Shown here: positions 34,209 through 43,718 of the stretch, in pieces
Layout of the letters: each line of letters starts with the position of its first letter
Numbering within the stretch: position 1 is the stretch's first letter
Assembly (NCBI RefSeq): GCF_965644225.1
Contig: NZ_CBFFRJ010000002.1
Span: 18,324 to 82,323 of the forward strand
DNA from: CBFFRJ01 sp965644225
GTDB taxonomy: Bacteria > Pseudomonadota > Gammaproteobacteria > Enterobacterales > Enterobacteriaceae
DNA length: 64,000 nt
Reading direction: 5' to 3'
Translations under genes and position numbers: made by a program
The notes under the pieces: generated by a model
Seen by the model: only the letters and a program-made list of their open reading frames with translations
Told to the model about the DNA's origin: nothing
Databases searched by the model: none

Positions 34209-35001
34209 GTTCTTATTCAGGGCGCTGGCCGCCCTGTCTCTTCTTTCTTGTACGTGGCTGCATGCCGCCCCGCGCGTTATTTCACTCTCGCCCGGCAACA
34301 CCGAGCTGGCCTTCGCCGCAGGGATCACGCCTGTTGGGGTGAGCAGCTATTCCGATTACCCCGCCGAAGCTGCCCAAATTGAACAGGTTGCCACCTGGCA
34401 AGGGATGAATGTTGAGCGCATTGTGGCCTTAAAACCTGATGTGGTGCTCGCCTGGCGTGGCGGCAATGCCGAACGGCAGGTTGATCAGCTGAGGCGACTG
34501 GGTATCAAGGTAATGTGGATAGATGCGGTCACCATCGAACAGGTCGCCGAATCACTGGACCAGCTGGCGCAGTACAGCCCACAGCCGGAGAAGGCCAGAC
34601 AGGCCGCCACTCAGCTTCTCGCCCAATATCATGCGCTAAAAAATCGCTATGCAGACCAGGCGAAGAAACGCGTATTTCTGCAATTTGGCGGGGAACCGCT
34701 GTTCACCAGCGGTAAAGGCTCCCTGCAAAATGAAGTCCTGGAGCTGTGCGGGGGAGAAAATATCTTTGCCGCCAGCCGGGTTCCCTGGCCCCAGGTCAGC
34801 CGCGAACAGGTACTGGCGCGTCAGCCGCAGGCCATTGTGGTAGCAGGAGATGCGAGCGAGATCCCTAAAATCGAACAATTCTGGCACAAACAGCTCGATA
34901 TTCCGGTGATTGGGCTAACCAGCGACTGGTTTGAACGCGCCAGCCCGCGTATTATCCTCGCCGCTCAACAACTCTGCTCTGCCCTTGCGCAGGTGAAATA
35001 A
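34201..35001 (+). CDS. btuF: Vitamin B12 periplasmic binding protein
   Basis: 266 residues, E. coli length, from a GTG start inside the mtn 3' end (8-base overlap). It delivers cobalamin to the BtuCD ABC transporter encoded elsewhere. A signal peptide of about 22 residues ends LHAA; the mature protein has the two-lobed class III fold with a long linking helix. YSDYP and the Trp of ATWQGMN are in the family B12-binding positions. Confidence 0.95.
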   Translation: MAKFLFRALAALSLLSCTWLHAAPRVISLSPGNTELAFAAGITPVGVSSYSDYPAEAAQIEQVATWQGMNVERIVALKPDVVLAWRGGNAERQVDQLRRLGIKVMWIDAVTIEQVAESLDQLAQYSPQPEKARQAATQLLAQYHALKNRYADQAKKRVFLQFGGEPLFTSGKGSLQNEVLELCGGENIFAASRVPWPQVSREQVLARQPQAIVVAGDASEIPKIEQFWHKQLDIPVIGLTSDWFERASPRIILAAQQLCSALAQVK

Positions 35002-35015
35002 CCGGGGATTGAACC

Positions 35016-35639
35016 ATGCTTGTCTACTGGCTGGATATTATCGGCACCGCTGTTTTTGCCATATCAGGTGTGTTACTTGCCGGAAAACTCCGGATGGATC
35101 CCTTTGGTGTACTGGTGCTCGGGGTGGTAACCGCAGTGGGCGGCGGTACGTTACGTGATATGGCGCTGGCTCACGGGCCGGTCTTCTGGGTGCAGGATCC
35201 CACCGACCTGGTGGTGGCAATGGTCACCTGCATGCTGACAATTTTACTGGTACGTCAACCACGACGCTTACCCAAATGGGTTCTGCCCGTACTGGATGCG
35301 GTTGGACTCGCCGTGTTTGTCGGTATCGGGGTTAACAAAGCTTTTATCGCCGGCACCGGGCCTTTAGTGGCAATTTGTATGGGCGTTTTAACCGGGGTTG
35401 GCGGCGGGATTATTCGTGATGTACTGGCCCGTGAAGTGCCGATGATCCTGCGCACCGAGATCTATGCCACCGCCTGTATTGCCGGTGGGATTGTTCATGC
35501 CACCGCATATTATGCCTTCGACATGCCGCTGGAAGCCGCCAGTATGCTCGGGATGGTGGTGACGCTCGTTATTCGCCTGGCCGCCATTCGCTGGCATCTG
35601 AAGCTGCCGACCTTTGCGCTTGATGAGAATGGCAGATAG
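35016..35639 (+). CDS. yadS: TRIC-type membrane protein YadS (UPF0126)
   Basis: 207 residues with about six to seven hydrophobic segments, an inner-membrane protein. Two repeats of three helices are marked by the similar GGGTLRDM and GGGIIRDV motifs (about residues 42 and 127), the internal duplication of TRIC-like channels. E. coli YadS has been linked to glycine uptake. It starts 14 bases after btuF on the same strand. Confidence 0.92.
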   Translation: MLVYWLDIIGTAVFAISGVLLAGKLRMDPFGVLVLGVVTAVGGGTLRDMALAHGPVFWVQDPTDLVVAMVTCMLTILLVRQPRRLPKWVLPVLDAVGLAVFVGIGVNKAFIAGTGPLVAICMGVLTGVGGGIIRDVLAREVPMILRTEIYATACIAGGIVHATAYYAFDMPLEAASMLGMVVTLVIRLAAIRWHLKLPTFALDENGR

Positions 35640-35640
35640 C

Positions 35641-35674
35641 AAAAAGCCGTGTCAGTGAATGACACGGCTTTTTT
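35641..35674. terminator. Bidirectional terminator between yadS and erpA
   Basis: A 13-bp stem AAAAGCCGTGTCA/TGACACGGCTTTT plus T-runs at both ends, placed between convergent stops. Confidence 0.93.
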
Positions 35675-35685
35675 GTTACAGCAGA

Positions 35686-36030
35686 TCAGACGCTGAAAGA
35701 AGAACCGCAGCCGCAGGTGCTGGTCGCATTCGGGTTGGTCACCACGAAGCGAGAACCTTCAAGGCCTTCGGTGTAATCGACAGAACCACCAACCAGATAT
35801 TGCAGGCTCATCGGATCAACAACCAGACCCACGCCCTGTTTCTCGATAGTCATGTCGCCATCATTGATTTGGTCATCAAAGGTGAAACCATACTGGAAGC
35901 CGCTACACCCACCGCCGGTGATGTAGACACGCAGTTTCAGGTTTGGATTTTCTTCATCTGCGATCAGATTTTTTACTTTGCTGGCGGCTGCATCAGTAAA
36001 CTGCAACGGCACCACTACGTCATCACTCAT
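35686..36030 (-). CDS. erpA: Iron-sulfur cluster insertion protein ErpA
   Basis: 114 residues from the ATG at 36030; the frame runs to 36063, but the family starts MSDDV. An A-type carrier that delivers Fe-S clusters to isoprenoid enzymes IspG/IspH and others. Three conserved Cys are present: one in GGGCSGFQY and two in the C-terminal TCGCGSSF. In E. coli clcA lies between erpA and hemL; here only 193 bases separate them. Confidence 0.96.
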   Translation of the reverse strand: MSDDVVVPLQFTDAAASKVKNLIADEENPNLKLRVYITGGGCSGFQYGFTFDDQINDGDMTIEKQGVGLVVDPMSLQYLVGGSVDYTEGLEGSRFVVTNPNATSTCGCGSSFSV

Positions 36031-36223
36031 CTTTTGCTCCCATTCATACTGCGATCTGGGCAAATAATGACCCGATCTTTTCGGCTATTATCCATCACAC
36101 ACTCCAATCCTTCAAGTCCTCTCCCCCAGCCTTGTCTATCCTTTCCGTGCGCAAAACTTTTATAACAATCGCCGGATCCCTTAGAATGGCTGCCACTTTC
36201 GAAAATTCACCAGGAACGATTTC

Positions 36224-37510
36224 ATGAGTAAGTCAGAAAACCTCTACAGCGCCGCCCTTAAGCTTATCCCCGGAGGCGTGAACTCTCCGGTTCGCGCCTT
36301 CACGGGTGTGGGCGGTACGCCGCTGTTTATTGAGCGTGCTGACGGCGCTTATCTGTATGACGCCGATGGCAACGCTTATATTGACTATGTCGGCTCCTGG
36401 GGCCCGATGGTGCTGGGCCATAACCATCCGGTTATTCGCGATGCGGTCATCGAAGCCGTTCAGCGTGGCCTGAGCTTTGGCGCACCGACCGAAATGGAAG
36501 TCAAAATGGCGGAGCTGGTGACAAAACTGGTACCGTCAATGGACATGGTGCGCATGGTGAACTCAGGTACCGAAGCCACCATGAGCGCAATTCGTCTGGC
36601 GCGCGGCTTTACCGGTCGCGACAAAATCATCAAATTCGAAGGTTGCTACCACGGCCATGCCGACTGCCTGCTGGTAAAAGCGGGTTCCGGCGCGCTAACT
36701 CTCGGTCAGCCGAACTCACCGGGCGTACCGGCGGATTTCGCTAAACACACCCTGACCTGCACCTATAACGATCTTGCCAGCGTGCGCAAAGCGTTCGAGC
36801 AGTATCCGCAGGAGATAGCCTGCATCATCGTCGAGCCGGTCGCAGGCAATATGAACTGTATTCCGCCGAAACAGGACTTCCTGCCAGGTCTGCGCGAACT
36901 GTGCGATGAATTTGGCGCGCTGCTGATTATTGATGAAGTGATGACCGGCTTCCGTGTCGCCCTGGCTGGCGCGCAGTCTTATTACAATGTGAAACCCGAT
37001 CTGACCTGCCTTGGCAAAATCATCGGCGGCGGGATGCCCGTCGGCGCCTTTGGTGGTCGCCGGGACATCATGGAAGCACTGGCGCCGACAGGGCCGGTCT
37101 ACCAGGCAGGTACGCTTTCCGGTAACCCGATCGCCATGGCCGCGGGCTATGCCTGCTTAACTGAAATTTCGCGGGATGAAGAAGAGACCTACGACACGCT
37201 CAGGTATCTGACCCAGTTGTTACAGGATGGCCTGCTGGACGCCGCGCGTTACCATAATATTCCGCTGGTGGTGAATATCGTTGGCGGTATGTTCGGTCTG
37301 TTCTTTACCGATGCCCTTGAGGTGACGAGCTACCAGGACGTGATGGCCTGCGATGTCGAACGCTTTAAGCGCTTCTTCCACCTGATGCTGGAAGAAGGCG
37401 TCTACTTTGCTCCTTCAGCCTTTGAAGCGGGCTTTATGTCGATCGCTCACAGCGAAGAAGACATTCGTCACACCGTGGACGCCGCACGCCGGGTGTTTGC
37501 GAAGCTGTAA
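36224..37510 (+). CDS. hemL: Glutamate-1-semialdehyde 2,1-aminomutase
   Basis: 428 residues (E. coli 426). It converts glutamate-1-semialdehyde to 5-aminolevulinate in C5 haem synthesis. A class III aminotransferase fold; the PLP lysine is in CLGKIIGGGMP, preceded by LLIIDEVMTGFR. NSGTEATMSAIRLAR binds the cofactor phosphate. The ATG follows AGGAACG. It converges with fhuB, with a palindromic repeat between them. Confidence 0.97.
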   Translation: MSKSENLYSAALKLIPGGVNSPVRAFTGVGGTPLFIERADGAYLYDADGNAYIDYVGSWGPMVLGHNHPVIRDAVIEAVQRGLSFGAPTEMEVKMAELVTKLVPSMDMVRMVNSGTEATMSAIRLARGFTGRDKIIKFEGCYHGHADCLLVKAGSGALTLGQPNSPGVPADFAKHTLTCTYNDLASVRKAFEQYPQEIACIIVEPVAGNMNCIPPKQDFLPGLRELCDEFGALLIIDEVMTGFRVALAGAQSYYNVKPDLTCLGKIIGGGMPVGAFGGRRDIMEALAPTGPVYQAGTLSGNPIAMAAGYACLTEISRDEEETYDTLRYLTQLLQDGLLDAARYHNIPLVVNIVGGMFGLFFTDALEVTSYQDVMACDVERFKRFFHLMLEEGVYFAPSAFEAGFMSIAHSEEDIRHTVDAARRVFAKL

Positions 37511-37544
37511 GCAGGTTGCATCAGGCCAGATTTGTGCAGCCTGA

Positions 37545-37586
37545 TGCCCTCACCCCAACCCTCTCCCACGGGGAGAGGGGGAAAAC
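37545..37586. repeat. GC-rich palindrome family, copy 4 (hemL-fhuB gap)
   Basis: GATGCCCTCACCCCAACC followed by CTCTCCC-ACG-GGGAGAG and GGGGAAAAC. The palindrome core is at 37559-37579. It lies between the convergent hemL and fhuB stops, where it may act as a terminator for either. Confidence 0.75.
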
Positions 37587-37604
37587 CGTGGCCCGGATTA
37601 GCCT

Positions 37605-39587
37605 CTATCGGCTCTGCTTACGCAGCAGCCAGATAAAGTACGGCGCACCGATAAAGGTCGACAGCAAACCCGCCGGAACCTGATACGGAAACATCATCAT
37701 CCGTCCGCACCAGTCGGCAAACACCAGCAGTAATCCGCCAGCCAATGCCGAAATTACAATGTGCGGCATTGTGCGTCTAAAGCCCATCATGCGGGCAATA
37801 TGCGGCGCCATCAGCCCCACAAAACTCAATGGACCTATGGTCATGGTGGCGGTGGCGGTCAGGCTGGCCGCCAGCAGCAGCAAACCAATACGTGACGTGG
37901 TTAATGCCATCCCCACCGAACGCGCCGTTTCACCACCAAGGGGTAATACCGTCAGCCAGCGGCGGCATAGCGGCACCAGCGCCAGCAGCACAATCATCAT
38001 CAGCCCGGTACGCAGAACCTGCCCGAAGGTGGCGTGATAGGTGGAGCCGGAAATCCAGGTCAGGATCTCCGCCATACGTGGATCGCCGCTGGCCTGCAGC
38101 ATCATCAGCAGCATGGTAAAGGCCGTACTGAGCGCCATCCCCGCCAGCAGCATACGGTGCGGTGAAAAACCGCCTCGTCCGGCGGCGACCAGAATGATCA
38201 GCAGCGTCACGGCCGCCCCCAGACTGCCCGCAGGCATCAGCCAGCCAAAGGCGTTACCCGGAACAAAGAACAGCATGACTACCACACCGAAGGCCGCGCC
38301 GGAACTGATACCGAGCACTTCCGGGCTGGCCATTGGATTTCCGGTCAGACGCTGAATAATGCACCCGGCGACCGCCAGCATCATCCCGGCGGTCAGCGCC
38401 GCAGCAATACGCGGCATACGCCACTGCATCACGTCATCGAGCATCGCACCGCTTAGCCAGCGCCAGCCTTCGGCATCGCGTCCAAAGGAGAGGGCCACCA
38501 GCGTACCCAGCACCAGGAGCATCACGCCAGCCAGCGCGAAACGTTGTACGTGCTGGCGTTCCACTGGCACCTTGTCGCCAGCATCCATCGACGGCGCGCT
38601 CATACTGCGCAGACGGGGCAGCAGCCATAACAGCAGCGGTGCGCCAATGAGAGCTGTAACCGAACCGGTAGAGACTTCCATCCACACGCGGGTCAGCCAC
38701 AAAATAAGCTGGTCGGAAAGCCAGAGGATCAGTGCGCCAATCAAGGGAGCCAGCATCAGGCGGGCCAGCAAACGCCGCGCGCCGAGCATTTTTGCCAGCA
38801 GCGGCGCAAACAGACCAATAAAGCCAATAATCCCCACTGCATTAACCAGTAAAGCGCTCAGCACAATCGCCAGCGTTAACGCCGCCAGCCGCGCCATTGA
38901 CAGCGCAAGCCCGAGGTTACGCGCCACGCCATCGTCCAGCCCCATCAGGGTCAACGGGCGCAACAGCAGTAAGGTCAGCACCACGCCGCTCAACAGTTGC
39001 GGCCACAGGCGCTGTACGCCGCTCCAGTCGGTTTGCGTCAGCGTACCGGTGCTCCACAGGAACATGCTTTGCAGTTCATCGTGATGGAAAATGACCAGCA
39101 GCTGATTCACCGCCCCGCAGTACAGGCTCACCACCAGACCGGCGAGGATCAGCGTGACCGGAGAAAGTCGTTTTCCCCAGGCGACGCCAAACACCAGCGC
39201 CCCCACCACACAGGCCCCCGCCAGCGCGGCAAACTGTGTGGTCAGCGCCCCTGGCAAGGTCCAGAGCGTGGTGACGGTAATGCCCAACTGCGCCCCGGTG
39301 GAAACCCCAAGGGTTGTCGGCTCAGCCAGTGGATTACGCAAAACCTGCTGGAACAACACGCCAACCAGTCCCAGTCCGGCCCCCACCAGCAGCGCAATCG
39401 CCAGCCGTGGTAGCAGGCTGTAATGAAAAATCATCTGTGCGATAACATCGACATCGGGTGCGCTGACAGCCTGCGCCCACTGAGCACGCGGCAGTGCGGC
39501 ATTAAAATTCATCCAGCTAAGCGAGGCCGCAAGAATAAAGAGCAGCGAGAGTAACGCCGCCGGAAGAAGCGCAATACGCGTTTTCAT
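37605..39587 (-). CDS. fhuB: Ferric hydroxamate ABC transporter permease FhuB
   Basis: 660 residues, the double-length FhuB. A tandem fusion of two BtuC-like permease halves (about 1-330 and 340-660), each with about ten membrane helices; the homologous GLVGVLFQQVLRNPLAEPTT and GCIIQRLTGNPMASPE segments mark the two halves. It forms the inner-membrane channel for ferrichrome and other hydroxamates. Its ATG overlaps the fhuD stop as ATGA. Last gene of fhuACDB. Confidence 0.97.
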   Translation of the reverse strand: MKTRIALLPAALLSLLFILAASLSWMNFNAALPRAQWAQAVSAPDVDVIAQMIFHYSLLPRLAIALLVGAGLGLVGVLFQQVLRNPLAEPTTLGVSTGAQLGITVTTLWTLPGALTTQFAALAGACVVGALVFGVAWGKRLSPVTLILAGLVVSLYCGAVNQLLVIFHHDELQSMFLWSTGTLTQTDWSGVQRLWPQLLSGVVLTLLLLRPLTLMGLDDGVARNLGLALSMARLAALTLAIVLSALLVNAVGIIGFIGLFAPLLAKMLGARRLLARLMLAPLIGALILWLSDQLILWLTRVWMEVSTGSVTALIGAPLLLWLLPRLRSMSAPSMDAGDKVPVERQHVQRFALAGVMLLVLGTLVALSFGRDAEGWRWLSGAMLDDVMQWRMPRIAAALTAGMMLAVAGCIIQRLTGNPMASPEVLGISSGAAFGVVVMLFFVPGNAFGWLMPAGSLGAAVTLLIILVAAGRGGFSPHRMLLAGMALSTAFTMLLMMLQASGDPRMAEILTWISGSTYHATFGQVLRTGLMMIVLLALVPLCRRWLTVLPLGGETARSVGMALTTSRIGLLLLAASLTATATMTIGPLSFVGLMAPHIARMMGFRRTMPHIVISALAGGLLLVFADWCGRMMMFPYQVPAGLLSTFIGAPYFIWLLRKQSR

Positions 39588-40474
39588 GCTTTGCCTCCCA
39601 GCGCATCATCCAGTACGCGGACAAAGTGCATCGCAGAGAGGGTGGCGCCGTAGAACCAGACGGCAGGTACCCGCTGAAAACGCCCGGCGCGCACGAACGG
39701 CATCGCCTGCCATAGCGGCGTTGCCATCAGTTTATTCATTTCGGCATCATTTCCGTGGTCAAAACACAGAACGTCGACATCTTTGAATGCAGCCAGTCGG
39801 TCAATGCCCACGGTCGTACTGCCCCAGAAGGTGGTTTCCCCCTGCCAGGCGTTGCGAATGCCGAATTCATCTATCACTTCCTGGAACAGGCAGTTTTGAG
39901 TAAAGACCAGCACATGGCGCGCATCCAGCAGTGTCACCATCAGCAATGGCCGTTCGCCACGGCCGACAAAATGGGACTTTCTGCTGTCAATGAAACCGTC
40001 GAAGGTATCCAGATGCTTTTGCGCCGCCGTTTCCATGTTGAGCAACTGCGCCATCTCGTTAAGCGATTTTCTTGCGGTCGCCAGCGGTTTTTTACCGTCG
40101 CTGAAACTGAATCCTCGTCCCGGTGCGATTTTTGCCAGAATGTCGGCAGAAGGCCCATAGCCCGCTGACCACATAAGGTAAGAGGGCTTCATTTGGGTCA
40201 GCAGCTCAAGGTTCGGTTCGGTACGCAACCCAACGTCAATCACCCCTTCGGGGATCGCAGGCTCATTGACCCACATGTTGTAATTAGGAATGTCGCAGAT
40301 GCCGTAAGGCTTGATGCCCAGCGCCAGCATCAGTTCGACCGGCAGCCACTCCAGACCGACAATGCGCTGGGTATCAATGGCCGCGGCCTGCGCACTGCGC
40401 ATCTGCCACAGCAAAGGAGAAAGTGCCATCATCGTCAGCAGACGACGACGGCTAATCTGATTAAAACCGTCCAT
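39584..40474 (-). CDS. fhuD: Ferric hydroxamate periplasmic binding protein FhuD
   Basis: 296 residues from the ATG at 40474, which shares one base with the fhuC stop (TGATG); a TTG one codon upstream is unlikely. A twin-Arg-like SRRRLLT motif precedes the hydrophobic signal segment ending AQAA, as in other FhuD proteins, suggesting Tat or Sec export. The mature protein delivers ferric hydroxamates to FhuBC. The conserved LEWLPVELMLALGIKPYG and VPAVWFYGATLSAM stretches are present. Confidence 0.96.
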   Translation of the reverse strand: MDGFNQISRRRLLTMMALSPLLWQMRSAQAAAIDTQRIVGLEWLPVELMLALGIKPYGICDIPNYNMWVNEPAIPEGVIDVGLRTEPNLELLTQMKPSYLMWSAGYGPSADILAKIAPGRGFSFSDGKKPLATARKSLNEMAQLLNMETAAQKHLDTFDGFIDSRKSHFVGRGERPLLMVTLLDARHVLVFTQNCLFQEVIDEFGIRNAWQGETTFWGSTTVGIDRLAAFKDVDVLCFDHGNDAEMNKLMATPLWQAMPFVRAGRFQRVPAVWFYGATLSAMHFVRVLDDALGGKA

Positions 40475-41271
40475 CAATAGACAAAGCTCACCGGTGCAGC
40501 CCCTGACGGGTGAGGAAGTATCCCCATCGGGATACCATAAATTTGTTCGAGAGTTTCCGCGCGCATGAGTTCATCCGGCGTCCCTTCGGCAATCTTCTCG
40601 CCGCCGCGCAGCGCCACCAGGTAATCGCAGTAACGTGCGGCCATGTTGATATCGTGCAGAACCGCAATTACCGTCAGTCCGCGCTGCTGGCTAAGACGAT
40701 GCACCAGCGCCAGGACATCAACCTGATGGGCAATATCCAGTGCCGAGGTAGGTTCATCCAGTAACAGGCAACGGCTGTCCTGCGCGACCAGCATCGCAAT
40801 CCACGCCCGCTGACGCTCGCCACCGGACAAACTATCCACCAGACGGTGTGCGAGGGGTTTGAGTCCCACAAGCGTAATCGCCTCTTCGACTTTCTCACGG
40901 TCAGCCACACCAAAACGGCCCAACGCGCCATGCCACGGATAACGTCCAATTGCGACCAGCTCACGTACGGTCATGCCTTCGGCCTGCGGCAACTGCTGCG
41001 GCAGATAAGCGACTTTGCGGGCAAAGGATTTACTGTTCCAGCTCGCCAGCGGCTGACCGTCCAGCAGTACGTCGCCCTCAGAAGGGAGCTGATGACGGCC
41101 AAGCATTTTGAGCAGCGTGGATTTACCGGAACCGTTGTGACCAATCAGCCCCGTCACTTTCCCGACCGGGAAGGTCAGCGAGAGCGGATGGAGAAGCGTA
41201 CGACCGGGCACGCGAAAGGTGACGTCGGAGAGTTGAAACGTGGTATCGGGAAGCGCGATGTTTTCCTGCAT
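40474..41271 (-). CDS. fhuC: Ferric hydroxamate ABC transporter ATPase FhuC
   Basis: 265 residues from the ATG at 41271 (the frame continues to 41295); this equals E. coli FhuC. The ATPase that drives FhuB. Walker A GHNGSGKST, Q-loop LPQQL, ABC signature LSGGERQRAW, Walker B CLLLDEPTSALD and the H-loop His in AVLHDIN are all intact. It lies 47 bases after fhuA and overlaps fhuD by one base. Confidence 0.97.
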   Translation of the reverse strand: MQENIALPDTTFQLSDVTFRVPGRTLLHPLSLTFPVGKVTGLIGHNGSGKSTLLKMLGRHQLPSEGDVLLDGQPLASWNSKSFARKVAYLPQQLPQAEGMTVRELVAIGRYPWHGALGRFGVADREKVEEAITLVGLKPLAHRLVDSLSGGERQRAWIAMLVAQDSRCLLLDEPTSALDIAHQVDVLALVHRLSQQRGLTVIAVLHDINMAARYCDYLVALRGGEKIAEGTPDELMRAETLEQIYGIPMGILPHPSGAAPVSFVY

Positions 41272-41318
41272 AAGTGCCAACTTATAAGAGGGCACGGCGA
41301 ACCGTGCCCGAAGAGAGA

Positions 41319-43496
41319 TTAGAAGCGGAAGGTTGCTGTTGCCACCACCTGGCGTTCAGCGCCCCAGAAGCAGCCATAGGTATCGAAACAGCTGGAGACG
41401 TATTCACGATCAAGTAAGTTATTGACGTTAACCGCCAGGCTGGAACCCGCAAGGCCAAAGCGCGCCAGATCGTATTTCACGACGGCATCCATGACCGCTG
41501 CGCTACCGACTTTGAAGCTGTTCGCCGCATCGCCATAGCTGGAGCCGATAAAGCGGCCACCCGTACCTAACGTCAGGCCAGACAGCGCCCCGGCATTAAA
41601 GGTGTAATCGCCCCACAGAGACGCCATATGTTTCGGGATCTGAGCCGGAGTATTGCCTTTAAGGCTGGTATCTTTGGTGTACTCAGCGTCAGTAAAGGTA
41701 TAGGACGCCGTCATGTTGATATTGGCATTAACTGCCGCTTTAGCTTCCAGCTCAACGCCACGGGAACGAATCTCACTCGCCGGCACCTGAGCAAACGGGT
41801 TTGTCGGATCGGTGGTCAGATTGTTGGTTTTGGTCAGCTCGTAAACAGCGCCGGTAATCACGACAGGCAGATCTTTCGGCACATATTTCACACCCGCTTC
41901 ATACTGTTTGCCCTTGGACGGCGTATAGGCGACGTTATCTGCAAGTGTGGCGGCCCATGCTTTCGACGGGTTAGGTTCGAAAGACTCGCTGTAGCTAAAG
42001 TAAGGCGTGATCCCGTTGTCGAACAGGTAATTTACACCCGCGCGCCAGGTGAACTGCTCATCATTACGAGCAACGTTCTGACCGCTGCTGCGTACGGTCG
42101 TCGACTGTTCTGACCAGTCGTAACGCCCGCCAAGGGTGGCTACCCATTTGTTCCACTCAAGTTGATCCTGAATGTACAAACCGGTCTGGTGCTGGGTATT
42201 TAACTGGAAAGGTTGCGCATCAGGAAAGACAACGTCTGCATAAACCGGATTATTCATATCCAGCGCGGGGGCGCTGCCGTAGGCGTTTTTGATGTCGTTG
42301 CGGAAACGGGAATAATCAATACCTGTCAGCACAATATGCGAAACATCGCCTGTCGCAAATTTACTTTCAAGCTGGGTGTCGACGCCAAAATCGGTGTAGT
42401 CCTCATCGGCGACGATAACGCTGCGGGTAAGCTGATCGCCCGTTGCGCCAAAGCCATACACTGTCTGCTGGGACGTTTTGATCTGGCTGTAACGCAGGTT
42501 CTGACGCACGGTAAAGGTTTCGTCGAAAGCGTGTTCAAAGCTATAGCCCACCAGACGCTGGTAACGAGAATAGGTGTTATTCGGTGCGCTATCGGTAAAG
42601 CTGGTCGAAATACGTTTGCCGTTCGACAACGGCTCAACCGTACCTTCTTTTGGCAGCCAGCCATAATAACCGGTATTAGGTTCGTTCTGGATATTCGCAA
42701 GCAGCGTGAGGTTGGTTTTGTCATCCGGACGCCAGCTAAAGGATGGCGCAATGGCGTAACGTTTCTGCTTCGCGAACTCTTGCTGTTCGTCATTCGAACG
42801 CGCAAGTCCGGTCAGGCGGTAAGAGTAAACGCCGTCATCATCCAGCGCATCGCTGAAGTCAAAACCGGTCTGATACAGATTATCGGTACCCATTTTGAAC
42901 TGGATTTCATGCAACGGCGTGGTGGTCGGGCGTTTGCTGACCATAGAAATAATACCGCCTGGATTGCTCTTTCCATAGAGCACGGAAGTCGGGCCGCGCA
43001 TCAGCTCAATGCGTTCCAGCATGTAGGGATCGATGGTCGCGCCGCTGTAGTAATCACCCTGTAACTTGATACCGTCCAGGTAATTATTTTGCGTAGGACC
43101 AGGCGTGGAAAATCCACGGATGCTGACAAAGTCATAGGTGCTGGATGCACCACGGTTGCTCACCACCACGCCCGGTGTGTAGCCGAGCGCTTCTTTTACC
43201 GATTTCGGCTGGCGAGTCTGCATCTCTTCATTAGTCACCACCGAAACAGACTGCGGCGTCTTTTCAATCGGAGTGTCGGTTTTGGTCGCGGTTGCGGTAC
43301 GTTTTGCCGCAATCGTCGCCGCTGGCCCCCACGCATTTTCTTGCGAGGCAGTGGCTGTACTGACGGTAATGGTATCTTCTTTCGGGTTGGTTGCAGCCTG
43401 TGCATACACAGACATGCCGCTAACTGCTGTGGCTACAACGACTGCAATTTTACGCAGTGAGTTGTTGACTGGCTGAGCAGTTTTTGGACGCGCCAT
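41319..43496 (-). CDS. fhuA: Ferrichrome outer-membrane receptor FhuA
   Basis: 725 residues from the ATG at 43496, about 22 shorter than E. coli FhuA. A TonB-dependent transporter: signal peptide 1-33, TonB box DTITVS near the mature N-terminus, plug domain to about residue 190, then a 22-stranded barrel ending in Phe. The barrel shortening falls in the surface loops. After TVYGFGATGDQL the segment that in E. coli holds the Cys318-Cys329 gating loop 4 (phage T5/T1/phi80 site) is missing, and the next long loop is also shorter. The C-terminal Cys pair (SSCFDTYGCFWG) remains. Confidence 0.93.
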   Translation of the reverse strand: MARPKTAQPVNNSLRKIAVVVATAVSGMSVYAQAATNPKEDTITVSTATASQENAWGPAATIAAKRTATATKTDTPIEKTPQSVSVVTNEEMQTRQPKSVKEALGYTPGVVVSNRGASSTYDFVSIRGFSTPGPTQNNYLDGIKLQGDYYSGATIDPYMLERIELMRGPTSVLYGKSNPGGIISMVSKRPTTTPLHEIQFKMGTDNLYQTGFDFSDALDDDGVYSYRLTGLARSNDEQQEFAKQKRYAIAPSFSWRPDDKTNLTLLANIQNEPNTGYYGWLPKEGTVEPLSNGKRISTSFTDSAPNNTYSRYQRLVGYSFEHAFDETFTVRQNLRYSQIKTSQQTVYGFGATGDQLTRSVIVADEDYTDFGVDTQLESKFATGDVSHIVLTGIDYSRFRNDIKNAYGSAPALDMNNPVYADVVFPDAQPFQLNTQHQTGLYIQDQLEWNKWVATLGGRYDWSEQSTTVRSSGQNVARNDEQFTWRAGVNYLFDNGITPYFSYSESFEPNPSKAWAATLADNVAYTPSKGKQYEAGVKYVPKDLPVVITGAVYELTKTNNLTTDPTNPFAQVPASEIRSRGVELEAKAAVNANINMTASYTFTDAEYTKDTSLKGNTPAQIPKHMASLWGDYTFNAGALSGLTLGTGGRFIGSSYGDAANSFKVGSAAVMDAVVKYDLARFGLAGSSLAVNVNNLLDREYVSSCFDTYGCFWGAERQVVATATFRF

Positions 43497-43522
43497 TGTT
43501 CTTTTCTCTGACAATGAGTGAA

Positions 43523-43550
43523 TGATAACGTAAACGATAATTATTATTAT
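43523..43550 (-). promoter_or_regulatory. Fur box candidate upstream of fhuA
   Basis: TGATAACGTAAACGATAATTATTATTAT contains overlapping GATAAT-type hexamers in the manner of Fur boxes and lies 27-54 bases before the fhuA ATG. A TATAAT on the minus strand (43551-43546) overlaps it, so Fur bound there would block the promoter. Confidence 0.7.
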
Positions 43551-43681
43551 AACGGCAGCATAATATGCCAGGCCTTGTCTGCATAGCAAGAAATAAGCAG
43601 CCTGGTGAATGGGAACAGATGAAGAAATAACCAGGTAAAAAATAGGGAATTAATTAGGGTTGAAAATGCAGGCAAGCAAAG

Positions 43682-43711
43682 AAAAAACCCCCAGCCGGGC
43701 GGCTGAGGGTT
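43682..43711 (-). terminator. Terminator after mrcB
   Basis: On the minus strand ACCCTCAGCC/GGCTGGGGGT forms a 10-bp stem (one mismatch/wobble) followed by TTTTTTC. It lies seven bases after the mrcB stop and separates mrcB from fhuA. Confidence 0.88.
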
Positions 43712-43718
43712 GCGTGAG

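Noticed and set aside
43497..43589. A 31-residue hydrophobic N-terminal extension of FhuA
   Set aside because: It runs through the Fur box and promoter; the family starts at MARPKTAQ (43496).
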